Shown here in pieces: positions 1 through 12,000 of a DNA stretch of 25,888 bases. The translations under genes and the position numbers were made by a program. Under the pieces are notes generated by a model that had not been told where the DNA came from, did no database searches, and saw only the letters and a program-made list of their open reading frames with translations. The DNA is from Isohypsibius dastychi (Eukaryota; Tardigrada; Eutardigrada; Parachela; Isohypsibiidae). Location of the stretch: the NCBI GenBank assembly GCA_034696485.1, contig JAQIWT010000257.1, positions 1-25,888 on the forward strand. The letters are read 5' to 3'. Position 1 is the first letter of the stretch. Each line of letters begins with the position of its first letter.

Positions 1-202
1 GCAAGAGAGGCAGGCCGACCAGTTATATTTTCCTAAATCAAGCCAGGGGGTGCCCAGTTTCACAAGAGGACGGAGTACTAAAAAAGCAAGACAAATTTTT
101 CCGTTTCCTACTCATGTCCTTAGTCGTACTTTTGTGAATCAGGAAAAAATATTCTGAATTCACTAAAACTGTTTTATAACAAGTGACCAAAACGTAGTGA
201 GC

Positions 203-214
203 GGGGGGGGGGGG
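203..214. repeat. G12 run
   Basis: Uninterrupted twelve-base guanine run, one of five G or C runs of 11-15 bases in the window. Confidence 0.9.
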
Positions 215-224
215 CTAAATGCCA

Positions 225-260
225 GCTAGCCCGAGCGTGGCGGGCATATCGAAAGATGTG
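225..260. repeat. dispersed repeat copy A
   Basis: 36 bases starting GCTAGCC and ending ATCGAAAGATGTG closely match 1142-1179. Both copies sit near a G or C run of 12. Confidence 0.7.
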
Positions 261-357
261 CAGACTGCCGAGGCCATCAAAGCCAGCTGCTCAAGTGGCC
301 CGAGATATGTAACAAACAGATTGAAAACTGTCGTGATCGTCTTCTGGAACAGCTTTC

Positions 358-449
358 TACGTCTCCTCCAAAAAGAACTATCCACTTCAGTCTGTTTACT
401 CAGTCAATCGATAGGGCGCAGACGGATAGTTCTTTTTGGAGGAGACGTA
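358..449. repeat. perfect 26-bp inverted repeat
   Basis: Arms at 358-383 and 424-449 are exact reverse complements (26 of 26) with a 40-base loop. The arm contains CTCCTCCAAAAAGAACTATC. The outer and inner flanks do not match. Confidence 0.95.
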
Positions 450-528
450 CTACCTGCGAATAGAGTTCATTTTTACTGCAGCAAAAAACTTGCGCGTAAC
501 CTAAATATACAAGCAAAAGCATTGACAT

Positions 529-680
529 TTGGGAGGACGCGACTTTGCGTGACTTAAAAGTGGAGGTTGGAAGTATAGGTTGATTTGAGAATTTAAGACT
601 GGCTCCAGACAGGAAAAACCTTAATCCAACCTACACCTCAAACCTCCACTTTGCGAAATCGCAAAATCGCGTCCTCCCAA
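529..680. mobile_element. fold-back, MITE-like element
   Basis: Two arms of about 60 bases, 529-589 and 620-680, are reverse complements at roughly 80% identity. The ends are TTGGGAGGACGCGA and TCGCGTCCTCCCAA, exact complements over 14 bases. No coding capacity. A target-site duplication is not obvious, so the class is open. Confidence 0.65.
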
Positions 681-772
681 TTTTTCCTAATAATCTGATT
701 TTAAATCAGATTATCTCGTCCACCCTGAATTTATCTCCTATTCTGTCGCGCTTTTTCACATATTTTGGTTGG

Positions 773-924
773 CACTTCCGGTTAAACATAGCTCTTCTGA
801 TTGAAAATTTCACTTCCGGTTGAAAATTTCACTTCCGGTTGAAAATGGCATTTCCGGCTGTTTTTGTCACTTCCAATTGTTTTTGTCACTTCCGGTTGTC
901 TTTGGCAGCTCCGGTTGTTTTTCT
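773..924. repeat. 19-bp minisatellite, core CACTTCCGGTT
   Basis: The core starts at 773, 792 (degenerate), 811, 830, 849, 868, 887 and 906, so the period is exactly 19 bases for eight units. Spacers shift from GAAAATTT to GTTTTTGT half-way along. Single or reverse-oriented copies occur elsewhere in the window. Confidence 0.88.
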
Positions 925-1104
925 GTTGAGGGGTAAGGGTGGTGGAGCAGTCAGGGGGTTTTAAGTTATGACATAAGTTTCGATAGGAGGTGTGGCTAGA
1001 GATTTAAGTATGGTAGGGGGCTGGCCGAATGGACCAATGGAATTTACCTTTTCGAACTTCAAAAACCCGGCAAACCTGGTCCACTGTTGTGATCAAAGAT
1101 GGTG

Positions 1105-1116
1105 CCCCCCCCCCCC
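1105..1116. repeat. C12 run
   Basis: Twelve-base cytosine run, followed closely by a G-rich stretch (GGGTAAGGGGGGTGGGG) that could pair with it. Confidence 0.9.
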
Positions 1117-1141
1117 ATGGGTAAGGGGGGTGGGGTAGTAT

Positions 1142-1179
1142 GCTAGCCTGTCGAGTGTGGCAGGGATATCGGAAATGTG
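1142..1179. repeat. dispersed repeat copy B
   Basis: Near-identical to 225-260 apart from small gaps and a few transitions (GCTAGCC ... CGAGYGTGGC ... ATATCG). Confidence 0.7.
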
Positions 1180-2349
1180 GGCCGAATATACTTTTTCCGG
1201 GGATATTTGCTTAGATATGCTGGCAATTGAATAAGCCAAGGGGAACACCACACGTGTTTAGCTGAGCTGTTGACACAAGTCATGGGCAGTTCGGCTCCTT
1301 TGGAGGGTAGCCAGATCTCGCTTGTGTTCTATTGTCTTTTACCCAGGTGAAGACTTGATATGCCAACAACTTTGTACAAATAAACTCTCTAGAAACCGTG
1401 AGAAAGTTTGACTGAAGGGCGCCGGACAGAAACCCGGAACTGTGGTGTTATCGCTCGACTCAGCTACTCGAGCTGAACAGGTAACAATGTTTAGGTCGGT
1501 CGGGCAAGCTCTTGCTCGACCAGCAGACTATACCTGGAAAAGTCCGATCCACCTAAATCCAAACACAAAAAACTCAATCAGAATCCCCATCGAACTATTC
1601 TGATATGATTCGGTTATCACAAACAAATGTCGAACTCACAAGGGACCCTATGTAAGATCCCGTAGGCCATGTACAAGAACTGCCCTGCCCCGCCGAAAAG
1701 TCATATTCATTCCTTCTGAGTGGCCTGTTCATCTATAAACAGACAGATTGAGGTGATCCAAATTTGGACGTTCATGTTTGGGTTACCTTCAGCTGCAGGA
1801 TGCGGTGATCTGGGAAACATAAATCGCGTTTGCAGATATAAATGTACTCTTTCAACAAGTGGATAAATCGTAAGCTTCAAAATTGGGCTGCAACTGTACA
1901 ACGTCAATCTGAAGTGCAAGCAAGCTCTAAAGTGCAAACGATACAAACAAGCTGAACAATATGCGATCAGAGTAGCAGTTATCAGGGGGTTCCATCGCCT
2001 GGTGACCCAAGGTGTAATAGCGATTCGAAACACCACGCCACGGTATCAGGAATTTCGACTCGGCCACCATATGAAGACGAAGCCGTTCGAATAGATCATT
2101 CCAAATCATTGAAGAGTGTCACACTTAAACTATTTTTATTGCAAAGCTGCTTCTCATTGACACATCACCCTCATTGCCAGATTCTTGTTTGCCCAAAGAG
2201 CATGTTTTTTGCTCAACGAATCAGGAGATGGCCTTCGCGATAGTTCAGAATCATTCCACTTTTTGTTCCGTGAAAAACTGCGCTAGCTGTTATGTAACCT
2301 TCATGATACAACCATCCATAATACGATTATCGTGAATTTCAACGGTGCG

Positions 2350-3032
2350 ATGTTGTCTCCGGAAAACGGACTGCCTCGATCTCATGGTGGCTTCCAAGAG
2401 GAACTTTTGATTGAATCCTTGTTGGATGGTTCATATCCTCAACCCAATATACCGCAAAGTACGCCTGCAGCTACAAATGTCAAGCATCTCCCGTTTCAGA
2501 AAAACTTGGGTATCTCGCCAAGAGTCGCAATGGAGCAAGGGGATGGCGATAAAGCATCACCACACAAATCGACCAAACGCCGTGACATTTCTCGAAGCTT
2601 TCGCGGAAAAAGGTTGTTTGATGTCATCAAATATTGGAAGCAACAGCCTAAAACTCTCCTGGCACTGAAGAAGTATGCTCTTGCCACTTTGCCGCAAACC
2701 AATATCACAGTTACGGCAGAGGAGGAGTTTTGGATTTCAAAAAGATTTGTCAGATTTCGCCCCTGCCGACCTTATGAGGAAGATCACAAATACATTCACG
2801 TGGTAAACTTGTCCACTCAGCCCATTTCGTTTCACTGGACTGTCTTTGGTGAACCTCGAGGTTCCTCAGCGGTAGAGAATACAACACTTGGCGCCCCAAG
2901 TTTCTCAGGCATTCTGCAAGAAAAACCGTTTTTCAATCAAACGAATATGAAGTTCGGATCATCGCCATATTTGATCTCGACAGGAGGTTTGGAAGATGCC
3001 CAGTTATCGACATCATGGTTTCATGCTTATGG
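2350..3032 (+). CDS. HYDIN: HYDIN exon 1 of this window: basic leader plus first half of an ASH module
   Basis: The frame is open from 2287 (in-frame TAG at 2284-2286) and the first ATG is at 2350, with G at -3. The first ~125 residues are basic and low in hydrophobic strand pattern and do not look like an ASH module. The module begins near ITVTAEEEFW and continues through a strand with YIHVVNLSTQPISFHW, which fits the mid-HYDIN position just before exon 2. The donor is proposed at 3033 (GG|GTATTG), phase 2, with a 60-base intron. The exon may instead start at a splice acceptor upstream of 2350 if the gene continues to the left. Confidence 0.72.
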
Positions 3033-6000
3033 GTATTGATCAACCAGGAAATTCTGTTTCACTCGTGAGCACCAATTTAGACTGTTTCTCAGGATTCATC
3101 GTTTGCAGGATAACCACAATGATCTTGGGAACATACCATTGAATCACGCGAACCACCATCTTGAATTTGGCCGGGTGCAGACTGTTCCCCTTGACGAATA
3201 CCAGCATTCTGTTGCAAGTATGTTCGACGTCCACCCCTGGTCGAAAACGCTTGCTCCACTGCAGACCACCTCGATTCGCATCACTTTTCGCCCCTGGTTC
3301 ACCACGACCGCCCATGCGCAGTTGATATGCCGAACAAACACGGGAATTATACGCTGCGTGTATCTCCATGGGCCTTGGGCCCGAATATCAGTCCATGTTC
3401 AGCCAAGATGCCTCGATTTCGCCGAATGCCTTTTCGACTCACTGCAAAATAAATCCATTATTATCGTCAATCGAGGACGATACAGCATTGTTTTCAGCGT
3501 GACGAAAGCCACACTTGTCACGGGGGCAGAACTCCTGCACCCAAATTTCGACGAGATATATGCCAGTTGTACCACTGGAACAATCAAAGCTAACGCACAA
3601 GTGGAAGTTAATATATTTTATCTCCCTGGAAGACCTGGAAACTTTATGCGTTCCTTTTTCGTGACAACAGCTGATGAGCCACCCATAAGGATAGCGGTGA
3701 AAGGTAAAGCGATCTATCACCGTGTAGAAATCGACCTGCCCGAGATTGATGACGGCATATATTCAAAGGACTACAAGCACGAAAACAAAGACCTAGAGAA
3801 CGAGCGGATGCTCAAGTGGGCACTGCTATCGCAGAAGCAGGTATGATAGATTTCTGTTAAGTGAATGTTGCCAAAAACTAGCGCGGCCCCTGCGGTTAGC
3901 GAGACATGTTTTGGTGTTGCTGATCTCAAGAGCATGCATCTCTTACTATCGAGTGTTATACACCCCCGCCCTTGCGATGGTTGTACCTGAATCTATTCTG
4001 TGGCTCTCTGGCAATTAGTTATCTCTTATATGTCTTACAGGCTCGCATCTCAAACATCAAGAAACACCCTGATTTATTCACTCTGAAGCATTTTCGCCCA
4101 TTTGAAGGAATTCTGAACTTCGCCAAACTTCCTGAACATGTACTTAATTTCGGCTTGTTCTCGCCCTCGTATCCCGAAGCTTTCTACGTGGCAAAAATTG
4201 TCAACCCTGGAAAAACAACCATTGCGTTTAGTCTAATGCAAAACGGAGATCCACTAAAGAAAAAGATGAACGTTACATTCAACCGGCACATGAGGATTAG
4301 ACCAGGAGAGGAAGGAAGGATCACTTTTTCTTTTAACCCCGGGAACTACATGCTCGGTGAATCCGAATGCCGAATTCCATTCTCATTGGTGAATGGACCA
4401 GTATTCACCGTGATATGTAAAGTTAGAATTGAAGAGCCGCGATTACAAGTATACCTCAGATGCGATAAACCAAGCTCGCTGGATCAGACATACAGCTGTA
4501 AAATCCAGCCTAATCCGTCACACACTATCCGGCCCCCTGTTGTGAATTTTAACCACGTGCGATGTGGCTTCTGCAGTGTTATTTACATACAGTTGGCAAA
4601 CACCTGTCCAGTTGCTGCAGACTGGATGGTGGAGGAGGTGAATATCAGTCAGAAACGGCCACTCGATCCTGTTTCAGCTGAAAAAACAGCTGAACTCAAA
4701 TCGGCTCGTGTATTTGAAATATTTCCGAGAGCTGGCCACTTGGACCCAAATGAGCGAACTAATTTACGAATCGAATTCTCACCCAGAAACGCAGATCGTC
4801 GAAAATCCGCGTGGCTCATAAAGGTGAAAGACAGCCGACACCAAATCTTCCTGCATGTGGTCGGAAATGGCATTTTGCCATATTTGGAATTCCACCCAAG
4901 GAAACTGACTTTCCCAACCGTATTTCCATACATGAACGGAGCGGAGAGGAATATTGTGGTATATAACCCATGTCCATTCCCGATCGATTTCTTTTGCAAG
5001 CAGCTTGATCGGCAACATGTTTTTGAAGACGAAATCGTTGCTTCAGCTGAAGAATTCGACAAAAAAAACGAAGTGAAGTTTCCCGTTCGGGGCGGCGGTG
5101 AAACGGTGCCCACAGAACTGATCGAGCATTTTCTGAATAATCGAAAGTTGAAAAGTACGCCATCTTCAGACTCACTGGGTACAGACAATCCAGATGGAAC
5201 CACAGAGTCTAGAATTGTAAAACAGATGCGCAATCTGGAAGAATCAGATGTGCCATATCACCTGAAACAGCACTTCCCAAAAGGAACACCACTGAGACAG
5301 TTTAACCGCAAGTTCGCGACCAAGCGAGATATGCTGCGCGCGTTGCATGAAACTACGAAGACACCTCTCGACCATGCTTTAGCAAAATACCAAGGATGCG
5401 CATTCAGCACAGATCTTCGAAAGGAGCTGTTTAAAAAGGGTCAGTGCATCAGAAATCGATCTTCCTTAAGAACGACCGAATCTTATTGTTTTGATAAAAT
5501 AATCGTAGGTGTCGCAATAGTGATTCACGGACCACCGTGTTGCGGGAAAAGTTCCCTTGCGACTGCATTCTCCAAATACTACCAAGTTCCTATTTTGAAA
5601 CTGAACGACATCGTGAGGGATGCAATTGAGAATCCTTATCTCGATATACACCACAAAGTTCTGAACTTTTTGTTGAATCCATCTGTCGCCATGTACCATC
5701 AGGTTGGGTCGGCACGGAGTGTTCAGACTCCCCCGGAGGAAAAAGGACGCGATACAAAACCAAAAGTTATCAGCACGAAAAATCAAGGAAAATCCACAAA
5801 GCAAGCCGGATCCGGGAAGGCTCAGGGGTCTCAGCTCGATTCAGGGGCGCAACAGCGTCTGGATCCAGAGCTTGCTTTTCAGCCGAAAGCGTTCAGCTAC
5901 AAGAACTACCTTATGGACGCAGTGAGTGTACTGACAACGGTTGTCATTCCCGAAGAAATGCTAACACAGCTGATAAGTGCGAGGTTGTACAAACAAGACT

Positions 6001-9000
6001 GCCGTCGCGGTGTCATATTTGATGATCTCAGATGTGATTTCGTGGAGAATTTCCCCGCCGCCGTGAAAGTCACTCTACTGGCAATTGGAAACCGAAAACG
6101 AGTTTACTCGTTTGTTTTGCTAAACAGTTTCAACGATTACCGCAGGCATCGAATCGCCCACCGGTCAGCAAAAAAGAACCAAGCTTGTTCCAAGCTGGCA
6201 CACAACGTGTCAAAACTGAGAAAAAAATCCTACAATTTCTACAAATGCTTGAAAAGAAGTTCAAAAAGGAAGATGGACAAGAATATCCACCGATATGTCA
6301 CACTTATGAAAAGGATGAGAGATTCTTCAAATATTCAAAAGAGCCTGTTGGACCTAACGAAACAAGAACCACCCCCAAAAGAAATGCTAAGTATGCGCAC
6401 AACCAAAAACGTTTTTCCAGTTGTATTCTGCAAATTATGAGCCAAAAACTTCACCTGAAGACTTGAAGAAGTTTACGAACCTACATCTTGAGGAAACATA
6501 TATTTCAAAAACATGGGTATCGCTTTTGTTCTGATCCAACCTGTTATCCAGGTGTTCCGGGAGTCAAGAACAACAAAGTAGCTTCTTCTATTCGGCTGCC
6601 GGTAGCAGGTGAAAACAGTCAAAATGAAGAAACAAAACGCAGCTCTAGTCGAGAACCTCTGCATGTCGCAGATTCAAATCCGATGTCGAAAGGTCTATCG
6701 AGAGGTGCAAGCGCCCGATTTTCTTTGGTTAAAATGAAGAACAAGCACGCAGCTGGTGCAAATAATGGGAACCAACAACCTAAACCAAAGCGTGATTGCT
6801 GGGGACTTCTTCAAAAGAACCGCGTTGACGGATCAGTTCCCGATATATTCCGGTCTGAAATGTATAAAGCGTACAAAATGTTTTTTCTCACTCTAAAGGA
6901 GTACAACAATGTGGTATTAAAATGGAATGGGATCCCCAAGTCAGACATTAAGAGGAGGCCAAAGTCAGACGTGCAAAAAGAACAAGTTTCAGCGACTGCT
7001 AAACGCCGCGTGAACAAATCGAAGGATGCGAAGGCAAAACCGAAAGATCGAACAGATGCAGAGAGGGCTGAACGCGACCGCACAGCGATTGAACGTGCCA
7101 AAACAAAATGCAAACAAAAGAAGCAGTTTGGGGTCAAGCATGTTACCGTTTTTAAGAAGAACATCAAAGCCCATGATTTGAAAATTGTGCTGTTTCAACC
7201 CGAATCCAAAAGATGGTACTATCTCCCCACTGCTGACGCTGTTGAGCATGCCACGCAGAGCCGTTTGGCGATTCCTAAAAGCGTGCTCTTCACCCTTCGG
7301 TCGAAACCTGTTTTATCAAGCAGTTTAGCGTCATCGGACCACGAAGAATTCAGTGCGGCATCACACTTTCAGTTCGTCACGCAGCCGGGGGAAACGCCGT
7401 TACCTTCCGGTTCGTACATACAAAAAAAGAAACATACACAGAAACTGTCCATCATTGACATTCACACAGCTTTTGAACGGAAAAAAATGAATCAAAGTTG
7501 TGTTCAATGCATAAAGAATCCACGGGAAAACCTTTTCAACAGACACACCGGGTTAAAGAAAATATAATCGGTGACTTATGATTTATGATATGGTTATGGA
7601 AGCCTCGATTACAGGGTGATTTTGACAATCTGAGTACGTAGGCACAAAGCGGGTCATGGGCCGTCAACTCCCCCGAGAAGATTGTTCCCCCATCCCAGCG
7701 CTATTTTCTTTCCAGATTATTGCACTTAAAAGACAAAAATTCGATAAATCCATGCAAAAAATCGATTTTTGCGACCTCATCTCCGCCCATGTAATACCTC
7801 AACCTATTTTTTGACTATAATAACCACCTCCCCAATCGCGATAATTTCACTTCCGTTCGTAATCACCTCTTCAATCGAAATTACTCGGCTTTTGGCCACC
7901 GGAATTGACATGTTCTGAACACCCCTATCCTATCATACTATCATAATTCTGAATTTTTAGGTATTCCATCGCCACTGCTTGCCCTTTCCAACTCCAAGCT
8001 TAACTTCAAAGCGGGTGGGCCGTCTACACCGGATCGTTTGCAGGGGGGTAAAGATCAGCCTGCGTCTGCTATGACACTAGCTAAACCGGTTGCCAAAACT
8101 GAAACAAGACTACGTACCGCAAAAAGCGCAACCAAACATCGTCCAGTTGCGTCCGCAATGCCACGGGATGGCTCATCTCATCATGGCCAGGCGAATACCG
8201 AGACAAAAGTGTTGACGTCCACTGACCTCTCCACAGTCTATCCATCATTCCACAAAGCAAAGGCATTGAGTGAAACCAAATGTGTTCCGTTAAGCCATTT
8301 TCGCTGGTCCGTTTCACCACACGAAAAAACTACTATTCGAATTCACTTTCAGTCAGACGAGGAGGGGAAATTTGAGCAAGACTACACATTTGAAGTTGTG
8401 GATTTTCCAAACAAGTTGTTCGAAATCACACTTCGCGGGGTGTGTCGGTACGCGAATCTTTTTGATGATCTGGTTGGAATATTTCCTCCGACGATGTGGG
8501 TCGATCGTATAACTGACGAGAGGGTAGCCCCATTATACGTGGAAAGTGAGAGACGACTCTTCTTTGGACCACTTCTCGCCGGGAAAAAGAAAGCGGATAT
8601 TGTGGCTGGTCATGTTCCTCGCAATAAATTTGTTTTCACACTGCACAATCCCCATATGAGAGCGTTGAATGTGCACTTCAGTCTTGCAAGGAAGTCTCCA
8701 ATAAACGTCAAGGACAGAAATGCACCACCTACGGAATTTACCGTCGCTCCTGATCAACTCTATCTGCGCCATATGGAGCGACTGACAGTTACCATCTACG
8801 CTCACCCGATATCGAATGGAAAAGTTGAGGACGTTCTTTATGCATTCACCGAATATAATCCATGTCCAACAATTCTGCTCTTATCGTGCATTTCGCTTAA
8901 GCCGCAGGCTGAAGTAGTTGTAAAGAACATCAACATAGAGAAGGTTGGTCGTTTAGGCTGGATAGACAGATGCCACGCACCGTCTCAAAATCTGAATATG

Positions 9001-12000
9001 GTACTGATTTCTTGATGTTTTTACAGGTTCCATTACGAGAAATTGGCGTCGGACATATTGAAGTGAAAAACAAAACTATGCTTGTACCTATTCGATGGAG
9101 ATTACTTGGAATTGATCAGTTACCACCAGAGTTCATGTTTGAGATTCGAGATGGTGTCCTCAGACCAGTTGGTGATATACAACATATACCGATCAAATTT
9201 TTATCTCCGAGTGAACGGGCAGTTAGCCATTCAAAAAAGCCGTTCAAAATTGAATTCCTATCTGAAGAACCAGACTCTCCTGTGCTGCAGTCTGAGATTA
9301 TCACAGTCTCCGGTGAAAGTTATGATCTCGTCTTGGATATCACATTTCCAAAGTTGGTGGAGTCAGTGCTGGATTTTGGGCAGTGCCGTATCAATGACGA
9401 AATAGTGCGTCAAATGACAGTTCGCAACAAAGGAAAGAGTGAATGTGGATTTCAGTTCGTCACCAACTTTGAAGAACTCGAAAAAAGCGATGAAAATCAG
9501 GATAAACTCAAGTCAATTCTCGAATTTCAGCCATCGTCGGGAATCATCACTCCATCCGATCGCCCGGTCACAATTAATGTAATTTTCAGACCAAAGTTCC
9601 CTATTGAAATCAAGCAACAAAATATAGTACGCTGTTTGGTCCTTGATGCATTTCGGGCCAATCAGCGTGTTGCCGAAATTCCAGTCAAGGTTAATCTGAA
9701 AGCTCAGTTCGCAAAGTTTTCTGTGTTCCCGTTGAACGGAGACATACGCTTCCCTTGCGGAATGCCGATGCAGAAACGGATTCGAACCATCTCTCTACAC
9801 AATACTGGGGATTCTGATTTCAGCTATACATTGAAGAAATTAAATTCGTCATACTCACCTGCTGTACCATACAGGTTGGTGATTATTAAGTCCAAAATGT
9901 TCCACTGTCCAAAGCAGTTTTGTCCACATTGAAATCTGTTTTTCCCCGCAGCCGTGCGTCATCTCCTGCTCCTCGAGCGAAACCTAGCACCGAATCGCAG
10001 CTACAACAATTCAGCAACCACGCAAGTACAGCTCAGCTGCAGCAGAAGGTTTCAATGTCAACAGCTCACACTCGAAACAAGGACTCAGCTCACGGGGTGG
10101 TCAATTCCCTGGGAGGTCCGTTTGTTGTGCGGCCACTATCTGGCATCACGAAAAGTGGGGAGATCGTACAGATCAGTATCGAGTTCATGTCAGATGTGTT
10201 GGGTACGCATGAAGAGTCCTATATTCTTGATATAGCAGATCGCGATCCAGTTGTATATCCGAACGGTATCACATTCACGTTCTCCGGCGAAACAGTTATT
10301 CCGACGATCGACACAAAGGCACTGGAGAATATCTTTCTCGAATATTTGGTTCTTCCACAAAGCTTGGTGAATATTAGCGATGCTTCAATGGGAAAACTAC
10401 TCATCGACCGCTCAGTGTACTACCCAAGACGGAAGCAGTTCTTCGCACAGTACACCTTTGTTGGAACGAGGCGAAAGTTTCGATTCAAGCTTATCAATCC
10501 AACGAATCTAACCTGCCCACTGACTGTATTTCTCAAACCGACCATCCCTGTCACCAAAGCTACTAGAAATGTCGCAGAAGGATTCAGCCTTACCGGGATC
10601 ACTCCAGCTAGCATAGAACCCCATCAATCAGGTGAGAAATCCAAAATCAATATCCCGGCAAAACTCAGATTTATCACGCAGTGTAGATATGCAGGCTGAA
10701 TGAAACATAGCATCCTCTGGCTATGAGCGTAAGCTTCGACAAGGTGGTTGTCGAATAAACTCATAGCCAGGGCTTTTGTCGTATCACCAAAATCTTAAAG
10801 CGATCTTTCGGTGTTCCAGAACTGCATTAAAGAACACAGTCGAAAATTTTCATACAGACAAAATAGTTTTCAAATGATGATGAGAATGATTGAAAATTCA
10901 TGTTGAAAATTTGTTCAATATTCTTCTGCACAACTAATCAGCCAATCCACAAGCGTTGACAATTTAATGATTTGATGATGTGACGGGAAGAACTCAAAAC
11001 TGTCACTATTGAGTAGGACGGCAACTCATCTTATGAAGTGATTTGTTACAGGATATGTACACGTACTGTTTTCTCCAACAATTGCCACGAAGTACCAGAT
11101 GACTTTAGATGTCCAGACTGAAACGCTACACGCTCAATCCGTTAAATCATCTGTTTTAACATTTGAGCTAGTTGGTGAAGCCATTTTGCCAAACATCCGC
11201 ATTGTGCAGCCAAACTACCGTGACCGTCGAGGCCAAATATGTTTGTGTTTTCCCAAAACGGTTATTGGAAAAGAGCAGCGACTCAAACTTATTATCTTCA
11301 ATGAGACTGTCATCCCGGTCACATTGAGCATGTGTATCAGAGGCGTCGAAGGAGGGTTTACGCTTGGTGAATTGGGCGGAAATAGTGCGTCAAGTGAAGT
11401 TCGTTTTTCCGAAAGGGAACAGCGCGAAATATGGGTTACCTTTCTTCCAACGACAATTGGAAAAGCCAGAAAATTTCTAGACATCTGCTGCCAGGAAGGC
11501 ACATGCCCCGACCTCATGGTTTTACTGAAAGGGGAAGCAGTGTCGAGTGACGTCGAGTTTGACGGTTCGTGCTTCCCTCTGGGTACCGCTGTTCAAATCT
11601 AAAATACTGATTGTATTTTTTCAAGGATTGCCTCCATTGGATTACGAAGACAGACTCCGCCTGCTTAATAATACTGGTTTTTCGAATGAAGACGCAGTGA
11701 TGGAGCGTTTTCAGTTGAACTTTGGAGACTGCAGACCAAGCCAACAATTGAACTATAGCTTCGATTTGAACAATAACAGCGGCGATTGGCTGAGATTCGA
11801 TTGGCCTAAGCTGCCAGATTCGCTTGATATCGTCCCCAAATGTGGACATATTAAACCGCAGAGCAGCATCGGGCTTAACGCAACATATAAATGTGATGAG
11901 TCTCCAACAACGCAAATAATTCCTGCACTGTGCAGTTTCGATGCAATCACAATTCCCGAGATGTATGACGTCGAGAATGTGTGGCATTCGGAAAAAATGT

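Larger units (their letters stand above)
1..2349. other. non-coding stretch upstream of the first HYDIN exon
   Basis: I see no supportable gene. The open frames at 219-557 and on the minus strand near 1707-2109 show no domain pattern, and the first overlaps an inverted repeat. The stretch is repeat-rich: G/C runs, inverted repeats, a fold-back element and a minisatellite. It is either an intron of HYDIN or the region 5' of a separate C-terminal HYDIN gene. Confidence 0.7.

Noticed and set aside
219-557. 112-codon open frame upstream of HYDIN
   Set aside because: It starts in a dispersed repeat, crosses both arms of a perfect inverted repeat and enters the fold-back element; no protein pattern.
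1707-2109. Minus-strand open frames
   Set aside because: No domain pattern, cysteine- and arginine-rich composition typical of non-coding translation.
6207-6220. 14-base GT-AG segment that would restore the HYDIN frame
   Set aside because: Too short to be spliced; coincidence.
6221-6227. Programmed -1 ribosomal frameshift
   Set aside because: The heptamer fits, but no downstream pseudoknot was identified and a missing A in the assembly is much more likely; kept only as a remote option.
6391-6420. 30-base intron with GTATGC...TTTTTCCAG ends
   Set aside because: The ends look good, but removal does not change the frame and leaves the TGA at 6464.
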